Positions 25,676 through 34,094 of a DNA stretch of 64,000 nt are shown piece after piece. Position 1 is the stretch's first letter. Every line of letters starts with the position of its first letter. Position numbers and translations under genes: made by a program. The notes under the pieces are model-generated. The model did not search any database. It was not told where the DNA came from and worked only from the letters and a program-made list of their open reading frames with translations. Source of the DNA: Mediterranea massiliensis (GTDB taxonomy: Bacteria; Bacteroidota; Bacteroidia; Bacteroidales; Bacteroidaceae); contig SUYA01000003.1 in assembly GCA_015060695.1 (NCBI GenBank), forward strand, positions 180,941 through 244,940. Direction: 5' to 3'.

Positions 25676-26614
25676 ATGAGTGTGAATTACAACGAGCAAG
25701 GAACTGATATCAAGTATTTGATTGTAAATGAAATGGACCGGCGATTTGGCTTATGGGTCAATACAGTTGGATTTCAAACCATCCATCCTAATACGCTTTA
25801 TCCATTAAAGAATCATCCAGTCAATTACTATTTCAATCCGGATAAAGGACGTGTTTTACATGAATATCAGTTGGTCTATATTACTAAAGGTCGTGGACTT
25901 TTTACCTCCGAAACCACCACGAAAAGACAAGTATGCAAAGGTCGCTTGATGCTTCTCTTTCCGGGACAGTGGCACACTTACTATCCTTATCAGCAGACAG
26001 GTTGGAACGAATACTATATCGGATTTGAAGGACCGGTAGTTGATGCTTTGGTGAAAAATGGATTCTTCTCTAAAGAATATCAAATATTAGAAGTTGGACT
26101 TAGTGAAGAGTTGGTATCACTTTTCAAACGAGCATTGGATGTGGCAGAGGATGATAAAAATTCTTGCCAGCAATATTTGGGTGGTATTGTACTCCATATG
26201 TTAGGCATGATACTATCTTTGGCCAAAAACAAGATGTTTGAGATAAGTGATGTGGACGAGAAAATAGAGCAGGCCAAGATTATTATGAGCGAGAATGTAA
26301 TGGGTGATATTGACACGGAAGAACTTGCAATGAAGTTGAATATCAGCTATTCATGGTTTAGGAAGGTATTTAAGGAATATACAGGCTATGCTCCAGCCAA
26401 ATATTTTCAGGAGCTGAAGTTGCGAAAGGCAAAACAACTTTTGGTGCATACTAGTGAATCGATAAAAGAGATTTCCTATATGTTGAATTACAAAACGACA
26501 GAACATTTCTTCTCCATTTTCAAGAAACATACAGGCTATACGCCCTCAGAATACCGCCAATTCGGACGGAATATGGATGAAACGGAAGAGCAAATAAACG
26601 ATTTGAAAGAATGA
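25676..26614 (+). CDS. rhaR: AraC-family regulator of rhamnose catabolism
   Basis: A 312-residue activator. The N-terminal half (HEYQLVYITKGRGLF, GRLMLLFPGQWHTYYP) is an AraC-type cupin that would bind the sugar. The C-terminal half (about residues 205-300) has two HTH motifs, MKLNISYSWFRKVFKEYTGY and SYMLNYKTTEHFFSIFKKHTGYTPSEYR (each given as part of a longer run). Its position directly after fucO is that of RhaR in B. thetaiotaomicron, where it activates the rha operon. Its stop codon overlaps the next start in ATGA, so it is translationally coupled to the unclassified protein downstream. Confidence 0.88.
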   Translation: MSVNYNEQGTDIKYLIVNEMDRRFGLWVNTVGFQTIHPNTLYPLKNHPVNYYFNPDKGRVLHEYQLVYITKGRGLFTSETTTKRQVCKGRLMLLFPGQWHTYYPYQQTGWNEYYIGFEGPVVDALVKNGFFSKEYQILEVGLSEELVSLFKRALDVAEDDKNSCQQYLGGIVLHMLGMILSLAKNKMFEISDVDEKIEQAKIIMSENVMGDIDTEELAMKLNISYSWFRKVFKEYTGYAPAKYFQELKLRKAKQLLVHTSESIKEISYMLNYKTTEHFFSIFKKHTGYTPSEYRQFGRNMDETEEQINDLKE

Positions 26615-28740
26615 AAAAAATTATTTATTCCTTGTTGGCATTGTGGATGTCCGCTTGTGGTACTATCCACCAAGAGCCTATTGATAGAGAAGCGTTGGTA
26701 CTTCGTAACCATCCTCAAGTAACTGAATTTGATTCCTTGGCCTCCTTCTCGGTGGGAAATGGCGAATTTGCCTTTACCGTAGATGCCAGTGGATTGCAGA
26801 CTTTTCCAGATGCCTATAAAAAAGGAGTCCCCTTGGGCACTCAAAGCCAATGGGGATGGCATAGCTTTCCGAATGTAAACAATTTCCAACCCGAAGAGGT
26901 ATTGAAAGAGTTTGATTTCGGCAGAGGACATAAGGAAGTTTATTCTTGCCAATTCCGTGAACCCGGTCGTCAGATGGATGCGTGTAACTATTTGCGTGTC
27001 AATCCTCATCGATTACATCTTGGTATCGTGGGAATGGAATTGAAAGAAGGAACAACTATGGCCGATTTTACAAACCTGCAACAGACGTTGAAATTATGGG
27101 AAGGGCAGATTTATAGCAACTATTCTTTAGCCGGACAACCCATGAAGGTCATTACCGCCTGCCATCCTCAATTAGACATGATTGCCGCCACTATTGAAGC
27201 TAAAGCTCCCACAATTGATGCAGCCTATCAAGGCATCTGTCTGCGTTTTCCATATCCGACCGGTGTGCATGCCGACGACGCCTGTTTGTGGGGAGTGGAT
27301 GAAAAGCATACTACAGAATTGTTGCGTCAAACAACCCATTCAGCCTTGTTGAAACGGACATTAGATGAAACAACTTATTATGTCGATTTGCGATGGGAAG
27401 GTGAAGCAACCTTGAAAGAAAAGAAACGTAATTACTGGGTATTGACGCCAACTGAAAATAAGTTAGCTTTTACTTGCCGTTTTACATCCGAAGAGCCTAA
27501 AGAGCAATCCTTGCCCTCTGTTCCCGAAACGTTATCTGCCTCAGCTACCCATTGGACTGACTTTTGGAAGAAAGGTGCGGCCGTCGATTTCTCTCGTTGT
27601 ACAGATTCGCGCGCCAAAGAGTTGGAACGTCGTGTAATCTTGTCACAATATCTGTTGGCCATCCAAAGTGCCGGCAGTACGCCTCCCCAAGAAACAGGAT
27701 TAACTTACAACTCTTGGTTCGGAAAGTTTCATTTAGAGATGATTTGGTGGCATCAGGCTTGGCAACCGTTATGGGGACATTCGGAATTGTTAAGTCGCAC
27801 TATGGAGTGGTATGACAAGGCAGAACCTATGGCTCGCGAAATAGCCACTCGTTCCGGATTTGAGGGAGTACGTTGGATGAAGATGACCGATCCCAGTGCA
27901 GCCGAGGCACCCTCAAATGTAGGTAGCTTCCTTATTTGGCAACAGCCTCATTACATCTATCAGGCAGAGTTGCTCTATCGTGCCAATCCTACTCGTGAGG
28001 TGTTAGAGCGTTATTATCGCTTGGTTCAAGAAACTGCCAAATTCATGTATTCCTTTGCTGTATATGACGATTTCCATGGCCGATTCATATTGAAGGGAGC
28101 CATTCCGGCACAAGAAACATTGAAAGCAGCCACCACCATCAATTCTCCTTTTGAACTCTCTTATTGGCATTTTGCCATGAACTTGGCCCAAGAATGGCGT
28201 CAACGAATGGGTGAACAACGTAATCTTGAATGGGATGAACTGATAGACAAACTCTCTCCCTTGGCGTATAACGAAGAAGGATTGTATCTGGCATCGGAAG
28301 ATGCGGTGGATACTTATAAAGACATTCGTTTCACCAGCGACCACATGGCTGTGCTTGGTTCAGTAGGAATCCTGCCCATGAACAAACTGATTCGTGAAGA
28401 TTATATGAAGAACACCTTGAACTGGGTATGGGATAATTGGAACTGGGGTAAGACCTGGGGCTGGGATTATCCGATGACAGCCATGAATGCTACCCGTCTG
28501 GGAGAACCCGAAAAGGCTGTAGGTGCTTTGTTGATGCCGAAACGTACCAATACTTATCTGGTAAACGGACACAATTACCAAGATGCCCGGCTGCGCTGTT
28601 ATTTGCCCGGTAACGGAGGCTTGCTGACTGCCGTAGCACTGATGTGTGCCGGTTGGGATGGCTGTGAAACAAAGAATCCCGGTTTCCCGAAAGATGGTAC
28701 TTGGGATGTGCGCTGGGAAGGTTTAAGTCCAATGCCTTAA
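26611..28740 (+). CDS. Unclassified (alpha/alpha)6-type glycosidase, lipoprotein
   Basis: A 709-residue protein with a lipoprotein-like signal (MKKIIYSLLALWMSAC, Cys16). The start of the mature part, FSVGNGEFAFTVDASGLQTF, resembles the LGNGxxG opening of six-hairpin glycosidases (GH65, GH95 and relatives). The second half is helical with many aromatic residues (WFGKFHLEMIWWHQAWQPLW, then WDNWNWGKTWGWDYPM), as in an (alpha/alpha)6 barrel. Glu734-type assignments are not possible by eye, but Glu in FHLEMIWWH and Asp in WGWDYPMTA are good catalytic candidates. I do not recognise a CAZy family. It overlaps rhaR by 4 nt and is 12 nt before the DUF4450-like gene, so a role in releasing rhamnose-containing units is likely (inference). 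Confidence 0.65.
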   Translation: MKKIIYSLLALWMSACGTIHQEPIDREALVLRNHPQVTEFDSLASFSVGNGEFAFTVDASGLQTFPDAYKKGVPLGTQSQWGWHSFPNVNNFQPEEVLKEFDFGRGHKEVYSCQFREPGRQMDACNYLRVNPHRLHLGIVGMELKEGTTMADFTNLQQTLKLWEGQIYSNYSLAGQPMKVITACHPQLDMIAATIEAKAPTIDAAYQGICLRFPYPTGVHADDACLWGVDEKHTTELLRQTTHSALLKRTLDETTYYVDLRWEGEATLKEKKRNYWVLTPTENKLAFTCRFTSEEPKEQSLPSVPETLSASATHWTDFWKKGAAVDFSRCTDSRAKELERRVILSQYLLAIQSAGSTPPQETGLTYNSWFGKFHLEMIWWHQAWQPLWGHSELLSRTMEWYDKAEPMAREIATRSGFEGVRWMKMTDPSAAEAPSNVGSFLIWQQPHYIYQAELLYRANPTREVLERYYRLVQETAKFMYSFAVYDDFHGRFILKGAIPAQETLKAATTINSPFELSYWHFAMNLAQEWRQRMGEQRNLEWDELIDKLSPLAYNEEGLYLASEDAVDTYKDIRFTSDHMAVLGSVGILPMNKLIREDYMKNTLNWVWDNWNWGKTWGWDYPMTAMNATRLGEPEKAVGALLMPKRTNTYLVNGHNYQDARLRCYLPGNGGLLTAVALMCAGWDGCETKNPGFPKDGTWDVRWEGLSPMP

Positions 28741-28752
28741 TAATGTTAGGTT

Positions 28753-31700
28753 ATGAAACGTCGTCTATTATCCGTCTTATTCTTTGGAGTTGCCACTATA
28801 TCGGCATGGTCCCAATATGCAACTGTAAGAAATGCAGCCGGCGATTTGATAGAGTCCACCTCTTACAACGACCATAAGCGTGGCACTGCCCGCCGATTGC
28901 AGTACTTGCCCGATGGTGATGCTTTTCTCTGTGTGAACGGTGAAAATCGTTATACCAGGGCACTTTATGGAGGACCTACTGCTTGGCGTATAGAGACCAG
29001 CGACCGCCCAATTTTTGCTACATTTGTTAAAAACAATTGCCGTAATATCCGTTTCCGATTACGTTTACCCGATGGCCGTACTACTTCTTTGGAAGAGACA
29101 ACCTATTGCGAGTCACGTTACATACCCGGTCGTCGTGATTACAAATTGACCGATGTTGCTTGGGGCGAAGAATGTCGTATGGAAATCAGCCTTCTTCTTT
29201 CTATGAATGAAGAAACTGCTATTTGGCAATTTTCAGGAAACTTGCCCAAAGGCAGTGTGCTTCAAGCACTATTGGCTCCTATCCGTAATCCTAAACTCTC
29301 TCGCAACGGAGATATGGGGGCAGATGCACCACGTAGTTTCGATGCTGCCGATGGCGAAGTTTTGCAAACCTTAGAAATAGCTTGGACAAACGAACCTGTT
29401 TTTATGAAGGTGGCCGATAACCAACTTCATCAGGCCGGAACCTTAGCCGAATTCAATGAATATGAAACGGCCCGAAAAGAGTTGGCTGCCCGCATACAAT
29501 TTACTACCCCCGACCCCTATCTAAATACAATAGGTGCAGCATTGGCTGTAGCTGCCGATGGTGTATGGGGGACTGAAGAAGTCTGGTTACATGGGGCTGT
29601 GGGGTGGCGTATGCCTCTCAGTGGATGGCGTGCCGGCTATATAGGTGATGCCCTGGGATGGCACGACCGTGCCCGTAAGCACTTCGACAACTATGCAGCC
29701 AGCCAAGTAACCGATGTTCCCAATACCATTCCACACCCTGCACAAGATACTGCTTTGGCCTTAGCACGCAGTGTGAAACAGTGGGGTACACCTCACTACA
29801 GCAATGGATATATCTGTCGCAATCCCCGTCGTCCCAATCAGATGCACCATTATGACATGAACCTCTGTTATATAGACGAATTATTGTGGCATTTGCAGTG
29901 GACAGGCGATTTGGATTATGCTCGTACCGTTTGGCCCGTTATACGACTTCATTTGCAATGGGAGAAGCGTAATTTCGATCCTGATGATGACGGTTTATAC
30001 GATGCGTATGCTTGCATTTGGGCCAGCGATGCCCTCTATTACAATAGTGGTGCCGTCACTCATAGTTCGGCCTACAATTATCGTGCCAATAGCTTGGCCG
30101 CTCTCATTGCCCGAAAGATAGGCGAAGATCCTACTCCCTATCAGGCAGAGGCCGATAAGATATTAGCTGCTCTTAACAGCCGACTTTGGATGCCTGAAGC
30201 CGGTCATTGGGCCGAATATCAAGATTTTATGGGACATCGCCGTTTGCATCGCAGTGCGGCAGCCTGGACCATTTATCATGCTATTGACAGTGAGGTGGGC
30301 GATGCTTTCCAGAATTACTTGGCTACCCGTTATGTAGATCATCACTTACCACATATCCCCATCAGTGTGTCCGATGAGGCGAACCCTGTTGCAGCTTCGG
30401 CCATTAATGCCGAGTCTCTTTCAACCATAGCTACCACTCCTTGGATGCCCTATTCGTGGAGCATCAACAACGTAGCTTTTGCCGAAGTGATGCACACGGC
30501 CTTAGCCTATTTCCTGGCCGGTCGTAGTGAAGAGGGATTCCGACTGATGAAGGCTTCTGTCTTGGATGGCATGTATTTGGGCGAAAGTCCCGGCAACTTC
30601 GGACAAGTCAGCTTCTACGATGCGGCTCGTGGTGAGTGCTATCGCGATTTTGGCGACCCCATCGGTGTGGCTTCCCGATTGTTTATTCAAGGACTTTATG
30701 GCATTCGTCCGGATGCATTGAACGGTCGTCTGTTGGTTGCCCCCGGTTTCCCAAAAGCGTGGGATAAGGCTTCGCTTCACACCCCCGATATTGATTTCGA
30801 TTTTGCGAATTATGTTGATAACGCTCGTTTCAGTCGTTACACGCTGACTCATCGTCTTCCTGCGGTGGGCGAGGTAGAACTCCGAGTGCCTGCCCGATAT
30901 AGCCGGATAGTGGAGGTTACCGTCAATGGTAAAAAACGTCCGTGGCGCATCTTGGAAGAGTCGGTAGATTCTCCGATATTGTCCATCCGGTTGGCAGCTG
31001 CTGATGGCCAGCAGCAGCAGGTTGTTATACAATGGGCCGGAGAGAACCTTTTAGAACAAGTTACCCAAGAGACACCTATCCGTCAGTTAAAGAAAATGGG
31101 TAACACTTACTTTGCTCAAGTAACTCAAGGAGACCTACTTTGGTGGAAAGAGGTTGCGATGCAGAATACTACTTCCTCCGAATCTCCTCTTCCTCTTAGG
31201 AAGCCTTTTGCCGAAGTCGATTCCCGTAGTCAGACACCTGTCAAGATAGATGGCCTGTTCAATGCCAACGTTACCGACCTTTTCCGTAACTCATACCTCA
31301 CTCCTCGTTCACCCTATACCACCCTGCAGCTACCCCTGCAAGGCATTGGTGAATGGTGCCATCCGTTGATGACGGCCGATATAGATGACACCGGCTTGCG
31401 AGAAAAGGCAGCCAAAGACAAAGGCGTGTTGCATACCGAGTGGGGAATAACCTTCCGTACACCGGCCGAAGGAGCTAATATCGCCTACACCTCGTTGTGG
31501 GACAATTACCCCGACTCACTTGTTGTCCCCTTAAAAGGGCGTGGTCGCAGCCTTTATCTGCTGATGGCCGGCAGTACCAATCACATGCAGTGCCATATTG
31601 ACAACGGCCGTATTCGTGCCTATTATACCGATGGCAGCTATAGCGAACTACCCTTGATTAACCCTTACACCTGGGCACCTATCGAGCAGTTGTATTTCGA

Positions 31701-31977
31701 AGACGGTTTGGCCTTCCATCGTGGTCGTCAGGTGCCGGGAAGCAGTCCGTTGCCATTAGATTACGGCTCTGCGCCCTTGTATCGGCTTTCATTGAAGAGC
31801 GCTCTTCCTGTTTCAGCCGATAGTTTGGGTACCGGTATCAACCGTATGGTCGATGGCGGTGCAGCCACCCTGCTCGAACTTCCGCTCAATCCGGATAAAC
31901 GGCTCTCTCATTTGGTCCTCGAAACCCTCAGCAACGATGTGGTCATCGGATTGATGGGAGTGACCGTGCAGAAGTAA
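28753..31977 (+). CDS. DUF4450-like large exported protein with (alpha/alpha)6 domain
   Basis: A 1074-residue exported protein (signal MKRRLLSVLFFGVATISAWSQ). The N-terminal region (about 20-240; RRLQYLPDGDAFLCVNGENR, GGPTAWRIETSDRP) looks like the DUF4450 beta-sandwich. Residues about 250-700 form a helical domain typical of glycogen-debranching-like or rhamnosidase-like toroids (AVGWRMPLSGWRAGYIGD, MNLCYIDELLWHLQWTGD, FDPDDDGLYDAYACIWASDA, PWMPYSWSINNVAFAE). A C-terminal part of about 350 residues has beta-rich character. No catalytic function is known to me for the family. It is coupled with the previous gene (12-nt gap) behind rhaR, so rhamnoside breakdown is the best guess. Confidence 0.65.
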   Translation: MKRRLLSVLFFGVATISAWSQYATVRNAAGDLIESTSYNDHKRGTARRLQYLPDGDAFLCVNGENRYTRALYGGPTAWRIETSDRPIFATFVKNNCRNIRFRLRLPDGRTTSLEETTYCESRYIPGRRDYKLTDVAWGEECRMEISLLLSMNEETAIWQFSGNLPKGSVLQALLAPIRNPKLSRNGDMGADAPRSFDAADGEVLQTLEIAWTNEPVFMKVADNQLHQAGTLAEFNEYETARKELAARIQFTTPDPYLNTIGAALAVAADGVWGTEEVWLHGAVGWRMPLSGWRAGYIGDALGWHDRARKHFDNYAASQVTDVPNTIPHPAQDTALALARSVKQWGTPHYSNGYICRNPRRPNQMHHYDMNLCYIDELLWHLQWTGDLDYARTVWPVIRLHLQWEKRNFDPDDDGLYDAYACIWASDALYYNSGAVTHSSAYNYRANSLAALIARKIGEDPTPYQAEADKILAALNSRLWMPEAGHWAEYQDFMGHRRLHRSAAAWTIYHAIDSEVGDAFQNYLATRYVDHHLPHIPISVSDEANPVAASAINAESLSTIATTPWMPYSWSINNVAFAEVMHTALAYFLAGRSEEGFRLMKASVLDGMYLGESPGNFGQVSFYDAARGECYRDFGDPIGVASRLFIQGLYGIRPDALNGRLLVAPGFPKAWDKASLHTPDIDFDFANYVDNARFSRYTLTHRLPAVGEVELRVPARYSRIVEVTVNGKKRPWRILEESVDSPILSIRLAAADGQQQQVVIQWAGENLLEQVTQETPIRQLKKMGNTYFAQVTQGDLLWWKEVAMQNTTSSESPLPLRKPFAEVDSRSQTPVKIDGLFNANVTDLFRNSYLTPRSPYTTLQLPLQGIGEWCHPLMTADIDDTGLREKAAKDKGVLHTEWGITFRTPAEGANIAYTSLWDNYPDSLVVPLKGRGRSLYLLMAGSTNHMQCHIDNGRIRAYYTDGSYSELPLINPYTWAPIEQLYFEDGLAFHRGRQVPGSSPLPLDYGSAPLYRLSLKSALPVSADSLGTGINRMVDGGAATLLELPLNPDKRLSHLVLETLSNDVVIGLMGVTVQK

Positions 31978-32643
31978 GGCTTCATCCTTCCACCAGCTTC
32001 GTGCCTCTGCAGCAGCACTGGCCGGTGGTTGGTTTGCCCTTTAGTCGCTTCTTCCTCGCTTTCGGCTCACTCCTCGTGCGCACGTTGTTCGGTCGTTCTT
32101 CGGTGCTTGTTCGGTGTTTCTTCGCTCTCTATAGGACCGAACAACGACCGAACAACGACCGAAGAACGACCGAAGAAACACCGAAGCGAGAGCGAACGAG
32201 AAGCGAATCAGGTACGGCCGAGAAGCGAAGCGGGTACCCGGCATCCCCTTGAGGAAAGCGTGGCCTTTGCTTGCCTCGTGGGGATGCGCAAATATACAAA
32301 CCCATTTCCCTTTTTGGTGAAATCAAATCCCATGTTTTTTCAAAATTAACAATTGATAACAGCGTAAGAAGTTGTTTGTCAGCGAAGTAAAAAATGAAGC
32401 AAAGCGGTTTTTTGTATTTTGTCAAGATGTAAGAAATTTAATCTGATAAGTTTACAAAATAACCTATCCCTTTCTCTTTTATTTATCTCTGTTTTACTGG
32501 GAAAACGGATATCCTTTTAGTATATAAAAATTCCCTTGAAATGGGGAAATAATTTCCTTATTGGCGAGTTCGTTTTTCTGGTATTTACACTCTTTTTTAG
32601 ACTGTTTAATAAGCTCGATATATGGTAAAAATATTATAATATA
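31978..32643. other. Gene-free gap with repeat cluster
   Basis: No convincing coding sequence. 32045-32260 holds opposed repeats (listed separately); frames that cross it translate to Arg/Thr- or Ser-rich low-complexity strings. 32340-32640 is AT-rich and I see no structure in it apart from the promoter that begins at 32644. Confidence 0.6.
32084..32190. repeat. 11-bp tandem repeats in inverted arrangement
   Basis: GACCGAACAAC occurs at 32135-32145 and 32146-32156, then GACCGAAGAAC at 32157-32167 and GACCGAAGAAAC at 32168-32179, with a partial fifth unit. The complementary form (GTTGTTCGGTC, GTTCTTCGG, GTGTTTCTTCG) occupies 32087-32127, so the whole can fold into a long stem with a short loop near 32130. 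It lies just after the DUF4450-like gene and may stabilise or end its mRNA. Confidence 0.65.
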
Positions 32644-32674
32644 TTTGGTTCTTGTAAATTAAATACTACTTTTG
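32644..32674 (+). promoter_or_regulatory. Consensus Bacteroides promoter before a pseudogene
   Basis: TTTG (32644-32647), exactly 19 nt, then TACTTTTG (32667-32674): a full match to the Bacteroides -33/-7 consensus. It points at the decayed propeller lipoprotein at 32779, leaving a leader of about 100 nt. Confidence 0.7.
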
Positions 32675-32778
32675 CAAAACAATATTGCGAATAGTTATAA
32701 AGCCATATTAATGTACTCGCTAATAATGATGAAATCTGTAGATGTTCTTCATCTTTGGAATAATAAAAATGACATATT

Positions 32779-33027
32779 ATGAAAAGTTTTTTTTGAAAAA
32801 TCATCTTTGCATTACTCATTATAAATCTACAAGCTTGTGGAAAAAGCGATGAAATTGCTGTCCAATCATTAAAAATCAATCTGTCTGAAGCTCGATTTAG
32901 CGAGCTGAATGAAAACTTTTCAGACATAATTGTCATCCCATAAGAATCCAATAACGACTTATTAATCGGTTCCATCAACGATCTGATTGTGCATGAAGAG
33001 TATTTATGTATTATCCGCAAAAATTAA
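32779..33027 (+). pseudogene. Remnant of a 6-bladed propeller lipoprotein
   Basis: One continuous frame of 83 codons from ATG 32779 to TAA 33025 contains two internal stops: TGA at codon 6 and TAA about halfway. Read through, it gives a signal with lipobox (KIIFALLIINLQAC), then GKSDEIAVQSLKINLSEA, a DIIVIP segment, stop, ESNNDLLIGSINDLIVHEEY and CIIRKN. This is the typical N-terminus of the BF3164-like propeller lipoproteins, where IPLE normally follows; one base change would turn the family's Leu codon into TAA. About 300 C-terminal residues are gone. A 23-codon frame (32711-32782) overlaps its start but is not recognisable. Confidence 0.75.
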
Positions 33028-33047
33028 AGTGATTGCATTAGAACATT

Positions 33048-33944
33048 TCACCCCTTTTTGATGTGACGATACTCTCTGGGTGACATTCCCATGATTTTGC
33101 TGAACAGTCGCGAGAAGTAATAAGCGTCTTCTATGCCTACCTTGTGGCATAGTTGATTCAGTCGTATGTCGGTACTATCCAGTATTCGGCAGGCCTCTTG
33201 TATCTTTAGCAGGTTGAAATAGGCCAGTGGCGGATGCCCCACTTCGGCTTTGAACAAGGCGCTGAAGTGGTTGGGGGTATAATTGGTAAATGCGGCTATC
33301 TCTTCTACCGTCAGGTGCTTTTCCAGATTCTCTTTCATGAAGTGGATGACCATCTCTACCATGCTTTTTTCCTTTTGTTGATGAGGCATGGCATGCCGGT
33401 AAGATTGCAGGTATCGAAGGCTTCCCAGATAGTAGTGCAGCAGGGTGGTGGTGTAGTGCAGATTGTCGAGGGTATAACCGCTGTTCAAGGTATGAAACAT
33501 CTCTTCGAATAGGTTGTTTCGTCCGTGGATGCGTGAGTCGTTTTCGGGCTTCACCTCTATGGGGGTGTCGGCTCCTTCGGCATAGTGCATGGCCAAACTG
33601 CCTTTGAAGTGAATCCAATAGATTGTCCATGGATTATCTCTGTCGCTACCATAGGCATGTGGCTTTCCGGCCGGCAAGATAAAAAATTGGTTTGCCTTTA
33701 CCTGTTGTTCCTTGCCCTCCAATTTATACCAGCCTGTCCCGTCAATGCAATAGATAAACACAAATTGGTCTATGCCTTCGTTGCGTACCCGATAATGGTG
33801 GGTGGCTTTGGGGTAATATCCTATATCGGTAATGTGTAGCGAGGATAGTAACGGACTTTCCTCCATTTGCCTGATTAGCAACAGGGGCAGTACCAACGCT
33901 CGTTCGCCACTGAAACCGTGTTTGAGTTTTAATGTGTTATCCAT
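33048..33944 (-). CDS. AraC-family transcriptional regulator
   Basis: A 298-residue regulator from the ATG at 33944 (MDNTLKLKHGFSG); a start 21 nt upstream is possible. The N-terminal cupin has YCIDGTGWYKLEGKE and FFILPAGKPHAYG, the sugar-sensing AraC half. The C-terminal double HTH spans about 200-295 (AAFTNYTPNHFSALFK, CHKVGIEDAYYFSRLF, MGMSPREYRHIKKG). It is divergent from an MFS sugar porter 150 nt away and most likely activates that porter and the DUF5107, GH2 and GH35 genes behind it. The inducer is unknown. Confidence 0.85.
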   Translation of the reverse strand: MDNTLKLKHGFSGERALVLPLLLIRQMEESPLLSSLHITDIGYYPKATHHYRVRNEGIDQFVFIYCIDGTGWYKLEGKEQQVKANQFFILPAGKPHAYGSDRDNPWTIYWIHFKGSLAMHYAEGADTPIEVKPENDSRIHGRNNLFEEMFHTLNSGYTLDNLHYTTTLLHYYLGSLRYLQSYRHAMPHQQKEKSMVEMVIHFMKENLEKHLTVEEIAAFTNYTPNHFSALFKAEVGHPPLAYFNLLKIQEACRILDSTDIRLNQLCHKVGIEDAYYFSRLFSKIMGMSPREYRHIKKG

Positions 33945-34035
33945 ATGATATGAGGTTTTCGGCAAAGGTATATAAATATTTGTAGAAACCCCTTGTTCTT
34001 CGTAGAAAAGTCCATTTTATTAAAAGATTTGTCTA

Positions 34036-34066
34036 TTTCAAGGTTGCTCGGATAGCTATACTTTTG
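34036..34066 (+). promoter_or_regulatory. Promoter of the MFS-DUF5107-GH2-GH35 operon
   Basis: TTTC (34036-34039), 19 nt, then a perfect -7 box TACTTTTG (34059-34066), 28 nt before the MFS start. The imperfect -33 fits control by the divergent AraC protein. Confidence 0.55.
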
Positions 34067-34094
34067 CGGCAGAATTAATTTACAAATCCATATC

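Noticed and set aside
32001..32349. Overlapping frames of 83 and 106 codons in the repeat cluster
   Set aside because: They are Arg/Ser/Thr-rich products of the 11-bp repeats, with no start signal and no resemblance to a protein family.
32779..32796. TGA at codon 6 of the lipoprotein remnant read as selenocysteine or programmed read-through
   Set aside because: A second stop (TAA) occurs in the same frame and the C-terminus is missing, so simple decay is the better explanation.
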